DNA of 64,000 nucleotides, from positions 2,418,001 to 2,482,000 of the forward strand of contig NZ_LT629703.1 in NCBI RefSeq assembly GCF_900103365.1, in the 5' to 3' direction. Shown here piece by piece: positions 16,759 through 24,455 of the stretch. Positions within the stretch are counted from its first letter, which is position 1, and the number at the start of each line of letters is the position of its first letter. The position numbers and the translations under genes are program-made. The stretch is from Afipia sp. GAS231 (GTDB lineage: Bacteria > Pseudomonadota > Alphaproteobacteria > Rhizobiales > Xanthobacteraceae). Below the pieces are notes generated by a model. That model was not told where the DNA came from. It made no database searches and saw nothing but the letters and a program-made list of their open reading frames with translations.

Positions 16759-17376
16759 TTATTTGGTGGGCGCCGCCGGTGCCGGTGCCGGATTGAAGTC
16801 TACTTTCGGCGCCGTTGAAATTTCCTTCTCGTTCTCGACCGAGAAGTTCGGCTTATCCTTGTAGCCGAAAACCATCGCCGTCAGATTGTTCGGGAAGGTG
16901 CGGATACCGACATTATAGTCCTGCACCGATTTGATATAGCGGTTGCGCGCCACGGTGATGCGGTTCTCGGTGCCTTCGAGCTGCGCCATCAGGTCGCGAA
17001 ACAACGTATCGGATTTGAGCTGCGGATAGTTTTCGGTCACGACCAATAGTCGCGACAGTGCGCCGGAAAGTTCACCCTGGGCGGCCTGGAATTTCTGGAA
17101 CGCGGCCGGGTCGTTCAGCACTTCCGGCGTCGCCTGGATGCTGCCGACCTTGGCGCGGGCGTTGGTAACGCCGAGCAGCACATCCTTTTCCTGCTGGGCA
17201 AAGCCCTTCACCGAATTGACGAGGTTGGGCACCAGATCGGCGCGGCGCTGGTACTGGTTGACCACCTCCGACCAGTTCGCCTTGACCTGCTCGTCATTGG
17301 TCTGGATCGCGTTGTAACCGCAATTGGTCAGGCTCAAGGTCGCCAGCGCCGCCAGCACGGTCCATAATCTGCGCAT
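16759..17376 (-). CDS. lemA: LemA family lipoprotein
   Basis: The 205-residue protein begins with a lipoprotein signal whose lipobox is LTNC (Cys at residue ~19), followed by the helical LemA core (NWSEVVNQYQRRADLVPNLV, then LLVVTENYPQL). Many alphaproteobacteria have lemA followed by ygcG/TPM genes, as here. The exact role is unknown. GGGAGA precedes the ATG by 6 bases. Confidence 0.9.
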   Translation of the reverse strand: MRRLWTVLAALATLSLTNCGYNAIQTNDEQVKANWSEVVNQYQRRADLVPNLVNSVKGFAQQEKDVLLGVTNARAKVGSIQATPEVLNDPAAFQKFQAAQGELSGALSRLLVVTENYPQLKSDTLFRDLMAQLEGTENRITVARNRYIKSVQDYNVGIRTFPNNLTAMVFGYKDKPNFSVENEKEISTAPKVDFNPAPAPAAPTK

Positions 17377-17538
17377 CGAAATTCTCCCGGTAAATCTGTC
17401 GTCAACATATCAGAATGGTTGCGTTCGGTATGCAGGCCTGGGCCTGCTTCCAGTCTATTTTGCGACCCAATGGCACTTGCCTATCATTCGCCGAAACCAC
17501 AACATGGCCAGATAACAATACAATAGAGGGAGGGCCGA

Positions 17539-18390
17539 TTGACCGCTTTCGAGACCATCGTCGTCGAGCGGCCGGAGCCTGGTATCGCGCGCGTAGTGAT
17601 GAACCGGCCCGAGGCGCGCAACGCACAAAACCTGCAAATGACCTACGATCTCAACGCCGCCTTCGACGAGGCGGTGCAGGACGATGCGGTCAAGGTCATC
17701 ATTCTCGCCGGCAACGGGCCGCATTTCTCGGCCGGGCACGATTTGCGCCCGGGCGGCAAAAATGCAGCCGGTGTTGATTTTCCGCCGGTCGGAAATTGGG
17801 GCGGCTTTGCCGAGCCCAACGCCCATGGCCGCTTCGCCCGCGAGCAGGAAATCTATCTGCAAATCACCCGCCGCTGGCGCAACCTGGCCAAGCCGACAAT
17901 CGCCGAAGTGCACGGCAAGTGTATCGCCGGCGGCCTGATGCTGGCCTGGGCCTGCGACCTCATCGTCGCCAGTGCCGATGCCGAGTTCTGCGATCCCGTG
18001 GTCACGATGGGCGTCTGCGGCGTCGAATGGTTCGTTCATCCCTGGGAACTCGGCCCGCGCAAGGCCAAGGAATTGCTGTTCACCGCCGACGTCTGGAACG
18101 CCGAGGAAGCGCACCGGCTCGGCATGGTCAACCACGTCGTGCCGCGGCCTGAGCTTTCTTCCTTCGTATTGGCGCTGGCGCGAAGGATCGCGGCAAAACC
18201 TTCGTTTGCGCTGAAACTGACCAAGGAAGCGGTCAATCGCTCGGTCGACGTCATGGGCCAGCCCGCAGCGATCGAACAGGCGTTCGCGCTGCACCAGCTC
18301 TGCCACGCGCATAATTTGCAGGAATTCGGAATGGTGGTGGATCCCGCGGGGCTGCATCCTTCCGTCAGGAAACCGGCGCAGGCCAAGTAA
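17539..18390 (+). CDS. Enoyl-CoA hydratase/isomerase family protein
   Basis: The 283-residue protein has the crotonase fold with the oxyanion-hole segments FSAGHDL (~70) and GKCIAGGLML (~130). The usual catalytic Glu positions are not clearly filled in the PVVTMGVCGVEW loop except for the Glu of 'GVEWF', so hydratase activity should be treated as likely, not certain. The start is TTG, supported by GGGAGGG 5 bases upstream. It heads a unit with two acyl-CoA dehydrogenases, consistent with beta-oxidation of an unusual acyl-CoA. Confidence 0.8.
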   Translation: MTAFETIVVERPEPGIARVVMNRPEARNAQNLQMTYDLNAAFDEAVQDDAVKVIILAGNGPHFSAGHDLRPGGKNAAGVDFPPVGNWGGFAEPNAHGRFAREQEIYLQITRRWRNLAKPTIAEVHGKCIAGGLMLAWACDLIVASADAEFCDPVVTMGVCGVEWFVHPWELGPRKAKELLFTADVWNAEEAHRLGMVNHVVPRPELSSFVLALARRIAAKPSFALKLTKEAVNRSVDVMGQPAAIEQAFALHQLCHAHNLQEFGMVVDPAGLHPSVRKPAQAK

Positions 18391-18409
18391 CAAAAGCAAA
18401 GTAGATCAG

Positions 18410-19543
18410 ATGGACCTCACCCTGAGCGACGAGCAGCGGATGCTACGCGAAAGCGCCGACCGCTTTGTCACCGAAACCTACAATGCCGATCATCGCAAGC
18501 GGTCGGCGAACGACCCGCGCGGCTTCAGCGCCGACATCTGGAAGCAATTCGCCGATCTGGGTTGGCTCGCGCTGCCAATCAAGGAGGACCACGGCGGGCT
18601 TGGCGGCGGCGCCATCGAGATCGGCATCCTGATGGAAGCGTTCGGCCGCGGCCTCGTCTCCGAGCCTTATTTGTCGACCATCGTGATCGGCGCGGCGCTG
18701 ATCGCCGAATGCGGCACTGAGGCGCAGAAGCAGGCGTTGCTGCCGCAGATCGCCGACGGTTCGCTCTACCTCGCCTTCGCGCATTCGGAGCGGCAGGCCC
18801 GCTTCGATCTGGCGGACGTGAAAGCCACGGCAAAGAAAACGCCGGATGGCTGGCGTCTCGATGGCCACAAGACCGCCGTGCTCGACGGCAACGCCGCCGG
18901 ACAGATCATCGTCTCCGCCCGCGTCGATGACGGCAAGCTGTGCCTGTTCCTGGTGCCACAAGGCGCGTCCGGCCTCGCCTCGCGCGATTTCCCGCGGCTT
19001 GGCGGCGGCCGCGCCTGCAATCTCGAACTCAGGGATGTCCGCCTGCCCGCCGACGCTTTGCTCGGCGATGGCAGCGACGCATTGCCGGCGATCGAAAGCG
19101 TGGTCGATCGCGCCATGGCCGCCATCGGCGCCGAAGCGGTCGGCATCATGCAGACCCTGCTCGACCAGACGCTTGAATATACCAAGATCCGAAAACAGTT
19201 CGGACGGCCGCTGTCGGCCAACCAGGTGATCCGCCACCGGCTGGCCGACATGGCGATGCAATGCGACGAAGCCCGCTCGATGGCGTTGCGCGCGGCACTG
19301 ATGGCCGACGCCGAACCGATGGCACGTGCGCGCGCCGCTTCCGGCGCCAAGGCCAAGATCGGCAAGTGCGCGCGGTTCGTCGCAGAACAATCGGTACAGC
19401 TTCACGGCGCCATGGGCGTCACCGAAGAGCTCGACATCGGCTCTTACTTCAAGCGGCTGCTTGCCTTCGACACCTTGTTCGGAGGCAGCGCCCATCATTA
19501 TCGCCGTTACGCCGCCTTGGGCGGCCGTGCCATTCAAGCCTGA
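18410..19543 (+). CDS. Acyl-CoA dehydrogenase, small-subunit type
   Basis: The 377-residue protein has the N-terminal helical, middle beta and C-terminal helical acyl-CoA dehydrogenase domains. It resembles the 'small subunit' of the pimeloyl-CoA dehydrogenase pair (PimD). The C-terminal position that carries the catalytic Glu in MCAD reads FGGSAHH, and the alternative helix-G position reads VVDRAM with Asp. It may therefore be a non-catalytic partner of the next protein. It lies 19 bases after the hydratase and 12 bases before the second dehydrogenase. Confidence 0.82.
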   Translation: MDLTLSDEQRMLRESADRFVTETYNADHRKRSANDPRGFSADIWKQFADLGWLALPIKEDHGGLGGGAIEIGILMEAFGRGLVSEPYLSTIVIGAALIAECGTEAQKQALLPQIADGSLYLAFAHSERQARFDLADVKATAKKTPDGWRLDGHKTAVLDGNAAGQIIVSARVDDGKLCLFLVPQGASGLASRDFPRLGGGRACNLELRDVRLPADALLGDGSDALPAIESVVDRAMAAIGAEAVGIMQTLLDQTLEYTKIRKQFGRPLSANQVIRHRLADMAMQCDEARSMALRAALMADAEPMARARAASGAKAKIGKCARFVAEQSVQLHGAMGVTEELDIGSYFKRLLAFDTLFGGSAHHYRRYAALGGRAIQA

Positions 19544-19555
19544 ACGGAGCGCATC

Positions 19556-20752
19556 ATGGATCTCACCTTCAACGCCGAAGAGCGCGCCTTCGAGCAGGAA
19601 GTCCGCGACTTCATTGCGGCCAACCTGACGCCGGAGATGAAGCGCGCGACCGCGCTGACGCCTTCGGTATTTTCCGACCCCGATATCGGCATGGCCTGGC
19701 AGCGCGCGCTGCACAGGAAAGGCTGGGGCGCACCGGGCTGGCCCGTGGAGCATGGCGGACCGGACTGGACCCCGGCGCAACGCTGGATCTTCGAGGCCGA
19801 ATCCGCCCGCGCCGGCGTCCCCAATGTGAACGTCATGGGCGTCAAGATGGTCGGCCCCGTCATCATCGGCTTCGGCTCGCCCGAGCAGAAGAATTTCTAT
19901 TTGCCCAAAATTCTCTCCGGCGAGGACTACTGGTGCCAGGGCTATTCCGAACCCGGCTCGGGCTCGGATCTATCCTCGCTGAAGACCCGCGCGGTGCGCG
20001 ATGGCGACGATTACATCATCAACGGCACCAAGATCTGGACCACGCATGCCCACCACGCCAACCGCATGTTCGCGCTGGTGCGCACCAACGACACCGAGCG
20101 GCAGCAGGACGGCATCAGCTTCATCCTGATCGACATGAAGAGCAAGGGCATCACGACGCGGCCGATCCTGACCATCGGCGGCGACCACGAGGTCAACCAG
20201 GTGTTCTTCGACGACGTCCGCGTTCCCGTCGCCAACCGCGTCGGCGACGAAGGCAAGGGCTGGACCTACGGAAAATATCTGCTCGAGTTCGAGCGCGGCT
20301 CCGGCATCGCCTCGGCCAAACTGCGCGAAGCGCTGAAGATGGTCTCCGATCTCGCGGAATCCGAGACCACCGGGCGCGCCATCGACGATCCCGATATCGC
20401 GGTACGGATGTCCGAGATCGAGGTCGATATCGACACGCTGGAAATGACCGAACTGCGGGTGCTGTCGGCGCTGCAGACCGGACAGAATCCGGGCGCGGTG
20501 TCGTCGCTGCTGAAACTACGGGTCAGCGAAATCCGCCAGGCGGTGACCCGGCTCGGCGTCGAGGTAATCGGCAATGACGGCCTCTATGTCGAGCCGATCC
20601 GTCCACTCTACCGGCTCAACGAAGCGCCGGGCATTCCGGAAGAGCTGCTGCCGGTGGTGCCGGAATTTCTCAACACCCGGGCCTACACGATCTTCGGCGG
20701 CTCGTCGGAGATCCAGCGCGAGATCGTGGCGAAGATGGTGCTGGGGCTTTAA
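19556..20752 (+). CDS. Acyl-CoA dehydrogenase, large-subunit type
   Basis: The 398-residue protein has the full acyl-CoA dehydrogenase fold. FAD and substrate segments are recognisable (YSEPGSGSDLSSL, WTTHAHHANRMF). The MCAD-type catalytic position reads FGGSSEIQ (no Glu), but the helix-G position used by isovaleryl- and long-chain enzymes has Glu in LLEFERGSG. It resembles PimC, the partner of PimD. The pair is probably a heteromer acting on a carboxylated or branched acyl-CoA; this is inference. GGAGCG precedes the ATG. Confidence 0.85.
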   Translation: MDLTFNAEERAFEQEVRDFIAANLTPEMKRATALTPSVFSDPDIGMAWQRALHRKGWGAPGWPVEHGGPDWTPAQRWIFEAESARAGVPNVNVMGVKMVGPVIIGFGSPEQKNFYLPKILSGEDYWCQGYSEPGSGSDLSSLKTRAVRDGDDYIINGTKIWTTHAHHANRMFALVRTNDTERQQDGISFILIDMKSKGITTRPILTIGGDHEVNQVFFDDVRVPVANRVGDEGKGWTYGKYLLEFERGSGIASAKLREALKMVSDLAESETTGRAIDDPDIAVRMSEIEVDIDTLEMTELRVLSALQTGQNPGAVSSLLKLRVSEIRQAVTRLGVEVIGNDGLYVEPIRPLYRLNEAPGIPEELLPVVPEFLNTRAYTIFGGSSEIQREIVAKMVLGL

Positions 20753-20755
20753 CTA

Positions 20756-20881
20756 CCGTCGTTCCGGGGCGATGCGATAGCATCGAACCCGGAACCTAGA
20801 GGTTATCTTGCACGATCGAGATTCCCCGATGCGCAATTGCGCATCTGAGGTTCATCGCTCCGCGATGCCCCGGAATGACGG
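20756..20881. repeat. Intergenic palindromic repeat, family C, copy 1
   Basis: The outer arms CCGTCGTTCCGGGGC and GCCCCGGAATGACGG (20756-20881) pair with one mismatch. The core holds the perfect 18-bp palindrome GATGCGCAATTGCGCATC (20828-20845). It follows the dehydrogenase stop and precedes the convergent molybdoenzyme gene. A second copy lies at 23293-23395. Confidence 0.75.
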
Positions 20882-20884
20882 GAG

Positions 20885-23209
20885 CTACACCCCCACCTTC
20901 GCATCCCTGATCGCCTGCCAGATCTTGGCCGGCGTCAGCGGCGTGTTGAGCTGCTTGATGCCGAGTTCGCTGAGCGCATCCATCACGCCGTTGGTGACGC
21001 ACGGCGGCCCGCCGATGGCGCCGGATTCGCCGCAGCCTTTGGCGCCGAGCGGATTGGTGCGGCAGGGCGCGGAATCGTCGAGCGTGACAGCGATCGGCGG
21101 GATGTCGTCGGCGCGCGGCACGCAGTAATCCTGATAGCTCGCGGTCAGCAACTGACCCTCTTCACTGTACGAGACGCCCTCATACAGCGCCTGGCCGATG
21201 CCCTGCGCGACGCCGCCATGGACCTGGCCGGTCACCAGCATCGGATTGACGGCGATGCCGACGTCATCGACCGTGGTGTAACGCACCACCTTGCTGACGC
21301 CGGTTTCCGGATCGATCTCGACTTCGCAGATATGGGTGCCGTTCGGCCAGCTCGGACCGTCGACTTCGCCTTCGCTATCGACCGAGAGTTTGGCGCCGTC
21401 TTCCTTCTTGGCGATCTCGAACAGGCTGATGCGCTTGTCGGTGCCGACCACCGTCAGCCAGCCGTCGCGGTATTCGATATCCTCGGCCGAGGTCTCCAGC
21501 ACATTCGAGGCTTTCCCGCGCGCCTTCGTCATCAAGTCGTTGGTGGAAACCGCAACCGCGGTGCCGCCGACGAACAGCGAGCGCGAACCGACGCTGCCGA
21601 AACCGGTGGCCAGATCCGTATCGCCCTGCACCACGTCGATCTTGTCCATGGCGATGCCGAGCGACTCGGACACCATCTGGGTGTAGGTGGTCTGCAGCCC
21701 CTGCCCCATTGCCATGGTGCCGGAGTGCAGGATGATACGGCCTTCCGCCGTTGCATGCAGCGAGACCTTTTCGGTGTGCGCTCGACCGCCGGTCCATTCG
21801 ATGTAGCTGGTCAGGCCGCGGCCGTAGAGCAGGCCCTTCTTCTTCGCCGCCTTCTTGCGCGCGGCAAAGCCGTTCCAGTCAGCGAGATCCGACGCGCGCT
21901 CCAGCATGTGCGCGAACGCGCCGGAGTCGTAAACTTGCCCGACGGCGTTGGTGTAGGGCAGTTGCGCCGGCTTGATGTAGTTCACCTTGCGGATGGCACG
22001 CGGATCCATGCCGATTTGGCGCGCGGCCGCATCCATCAACCGCTCGACGATGAACACCGCTTCCGGCCGCCCCGCGCCGCGATAGGCGCCGACCGGCGCG
22101 GTGTTGGTCATGACGGACTTCACTTCGAAATGCACCAGCGGCAGATCGTAGACGCCGGTCTGCACGAACGGCCCGAGCACCAGCGGGATGATATTGCCCG
22201 CACCCGAGGAATAAGCCCCGGTGCCGCCGACCGAGCGCACGCGATAGGCCTGCACGCGTCCCTTGGCGTCGAGTGCGAATTCGCCGGTCGAGGTCAGATC
22301 GCGGCCATGGGTGCCGCCGACGAATTCGTCGGTGCGGTCCCCGCGCCAGCGGATCTTGCGTTCCAGTTTGGTCGCGGCATAGGCGACGATGCCGTCTTCC
22401 GGATAGAGGCTGGTCTTCTGGCCGAAACCGCCGCCGATATCGCCGACCAGCACGCGGACGCTTTCCTTCGGCCGCTTCAGCACGGACTCGGCGAGCAGAT
22501 CGCGGGTCGAACCCGGCGTCTGCGATTGCACATGCAGAATCAGCCGGCCGGTCTTCTTTTCGATTTCGGCGATCGTCGAGCGCGGCTCCATCGCCGACGG
22601 AATCAGCCGCTGGCTGACCAGATCGAGCGAGATTTTATGCGCGGCGTTTGCAAATGCTTCTTCCACCTTGGCCGCGTCACCATAGCTCATGGCGGCAACG
22701 ATGTTGTCCGGCGCTTCAGGCCACACCACCGGCGCGCCGGGCTTGATCGCCTCGATGGGATCGACCACCGACGGCAGCACGTCGTATTCGACCGCGATCG
22801 CCTCGGCCGCGGTCTGCGCCAGCACCCGCGACGTCGCCACCACGGCCGCCACCGCCTCGCCGGCGAAGCGCACGACCTCATGCGCGAGCAGCCGCCGCGG
22901 CGGCACCGTCATCGGTTTGCCGTCCGGCCGCTTGAAGATCGAAAGCGTCGGGATGGTGCCGACATCGTCCTTGACCAGGTCAGCGCCGGTATAGACCGCC
23001 TCGACGCCGGGCATCTCGGTCGCCGGCCTGACGTCGATGGAAACGACTTTGGCGTGGGCGTGCGGCGAGCGCAGCAGGTAAAGCCACAGTGCGCCGTCCT
23101 CGGGCTTGTCGTCGATGAACTGCCCCTTCCCGGTGAGCAGTCGCTGGTCTTCCAAACGCTTGACCGGCTTGCCCGCACCAAAACGCATATTGCCGGGAAG
23201 AATATTCAT
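20885..23209 (-). CDS. Xanthine dehydrogenase family, molybdopterin-binding (large) subunit, form II CO-dehydrogenase-like
   Basis: The 774-residue protein has the two aldehyde-oxidase/xanthine-dehydrogenase large-subunit domains. The active-site loop reads VGAYRGAGRPEA instead of the AYRCSFR of true CO dehydrogenase, and the catalytic Glu lies in GCGESGAIGG near the C-terminus. It is therefore a form II enzyme of unknown substrate, not CoxL of CO oxidation. The FeS (small) and FAD (medium) subunits are not adjacent, which is unusual. The start at 23209 has GAAGGA 8 bases upstream; the longer reading to 23284 runs into repeat DNA. Confidence 0.85.
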   Translation of the reverse strand: MNILPGNMRFGAGKPVKRLEDQRLLTGKGQFIDDKPEDGALWLYLLRSPHAHAKVVSIDVRPATEMPGVEAVYTGADLVKDDVGTIPTLSIFKRPDGKPMTVPPRRLLAHEVVRFAGEAVAAVVATSRVLAQTAAEAIAVEYDVLPSVVDPIEAIKPGAPVVWPEAPDNIVAAMSYGDAAKVEEAFANAAHKISLDLVSQRLIPSAMEPRSTIAEIEKKTGRLILHVQSQTPGSTRDLLAESVLKRPKESVRVLVGDIGGGFGQKTSLYPEDGIVAYAATKLERKIRWRGDRTDEFVGGTHGRDLTSTGEFALDAKGRVQAYRVRSVGGTGAYSSGAGNIIPLVLGPFVQTGVYDLPLVHFEVKSVMTNTAPVGAYRGAGRPEAVFIVERLMDAAARQIGMDPRAIRKVNYIKPAQLPYTNAVGQVYDSGAFAHMLERASDLADWNGFAARKKAAKKKGLLYGRGLTSYIEWTGGRAHTEKVSLHATAEGRIILHSGTMAMGQGLQTTYTQMVSESLGIAMDKIDVVQGDTDLATGFGSVGSRSLFVGGTAVAVSTNDLMTKARGKASNVLETSAEDIEYRDGWLTVVGTDKRISLFEIAKKEDGAKLSVDSEGEVDGPSWPNGTHICEVEIDPETGVSKVVRYTTVDDVGIAVNPMLVTGQVHGGVAQGIGQALYEGVSYSEEGQLLTASYQDYCVPRADDIPPIAVTLDDSAPCRTNPLGAKGCGESGAIGGPPCVTNGVMDALSELGIKQLNTPLTPAKIWQAIRDAKVGV

Positions 23210-23292
23210 CAGTTTGTCCTTCGAGCTTCTTGCAAAAATTGAGCGAGTTTGGGCGGGTTTTAGCGGGTTTTGCGGACGAAACAACTCACCGC

Positions 23293-23395
23293 TGTCATTC
23301 CGGGATGGTCCGAAGGACCAGACCTCAGGGGTGCAATTGCACCCCCGGGGAATCTCGAGATTCCGGGTTCGATGCTTCGCATCGCCCCGGAATGA
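23293..23395. repeat. Intergenic palindromic repeat, family C, copy 2
   Basis: GTCATTCCGGG (23293-23303) pairs with CCCCGGAATGAC (23384-23395). Inside are the perfect palindromes GGGGTGCAATTGCACCCC (23327-23344) and AATCTCGAGATT. It lies just upstream of the molybdoenzyme gene, so that gene is bracketed by two copies. Confidence 0.75.
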
Positions 23396-23429
23396 CGAGA
23401 TAAGAGGCCTTATGCAACTCGCAAGCCAG

Positions 23430-24305
23430 TTACCCGACGTCCCGCAGGGCTTGCTCGACCACCTTGCGCTGCTCCGCCGTCAAGGCCGCCTGCGGCGGCA
23501 CGGGGTCGCCGACCGCATAGCCCTGGATGTCGAGCCCGGCCTTGATGCAGGCTGCCAGGTTGAAGCGCGCAAAGGCTTCGTTGATACGCCACAGCTTGCG
23601 CTGAAGTACCATCGCCTCCTCCCAGCGGGCCGAGCTGCAGAGGTTGTAAAGTTCGACGCTTTGCCGCGGAATGATGCAGGCCGGTCCGGCCATCCAGCCG
23701 TAGCCGCCGATCAGCATCACCGCCGCCGGGATATGGGCGGAGGCCGAGAACACTTTGATGCTGTCGCCGCAGCGATTGATGATCGACAGCAGCCGGCCGG
23801 TATTGGTGGAGGCGTCCTTGATGTAGCCGATGCGCGGATGGGTCGCGAGCCGGGCAATCACATCCAGCGTCAGATCGGAGCGCTGGAATTGCGGGTTGGT
23901 GTAGATCACCACGGGAATATCGACAGCGTCGGCGATAGCGCGGAAATAGGATTCGATCTGCGCGTCGGCGACAGGAAAATACGCTTCCAGGATCGCGAGA
24001 ATGCCGCTGGCGCCGAGCTTCTGGTACGCCTTCGCCTGCGCCACCGCGTCGGCCGTCGAGGTCGAGGCGACGCCGGCAATCACGGGCACGCGGCCTTTCG
24101 CGGCCTCGATCGCGGTTTGCACGACGCTGGTGCGCTGCGCCTGGTTGAGGTAGGCGAACTCGCCGGTCGAGCCGAGCGGCGTCAACCCGTGCACGCCTGA
24201 CTTGATCAGGTCGTCGCACAGCCGTCCCAGCACCTCGGTGCGGATGTTGCCTGTGGGGTCAATGGGGGACACGAGATAGGGAAAAACGCCGTGGAAATCA
24301 GCCAT
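23430..24305 (-). CDS. Dihydrodipicolinate synthase family (DapA/N-acetylneuraminate lyase-like) aldolase
   Basis: The 291-residue protein is a TIM-barrel class I aldolase. The Schiff-base lysine is in IGYIKDAS (~residue 163), the catalytic Tyr in VVIYTNP (~135) and the carboxylate-binding loop in PLGSTGEF (~43). Family members act on pyruvate plus an aldehyde. It is not likely to be the lysine-pathway DapA: the context has no lysine genes and the C-terminus differs. The substrate is unknown. Confidence 0.8.
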   Translation of the reverse strand: MADFHGVFPYLVSPIDPTGNIRTEVLGRLCDDLIKSGVHGLTPLGSTGEFAYLNQAQRTSVVQTAIEAAKGRVPVIAGVASTSTADAVAQAKAYQKLGASGILAILEAYFPVADAQIESYFRAIADAVDIPVVIYTNPQFQRSDLTLDVIARLATHPRIGYIKDASTNTGRLLSIINRCGDSIKVFSASAHIPAAVMLIGGYGWMAGPACIIPRQSVELYNLCSSARWEEAMVLQRKLWRINEAFARFNLAACIKAGLDIQGYAVGDPVPPQAALTAEQRKVVEQALRDVG

Positions 24306-24455
24306 GGTAGGGATCGTGCCTCAGCCTTAAAAAATCTGGCCGCCATCGCTACCCGGAATGCCGGGGCAAGGCAACGATCGCAGGGTAGCGAGAACCTCGC
24401 CAGTTCAGCCGATCGAGCGAGACTTCATGCCGAAAGGCGAAGCGTCGCGACCGGA

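Noticed and set aside
20885..23209. Calling the molybdoenzyme a true CO dehydrogenase (coxL)
   Set aside because: The active-site loop is AYRGAGR, not AYRCSFR, and the partner subunits are absent.
21218..23242. A 674-codon plus-strand open frame opposite the molybdoenzyme
   Set aside because: It is His/Arg/Gly-rich antisense text without motifs; the opposite strand has all the family motifs.
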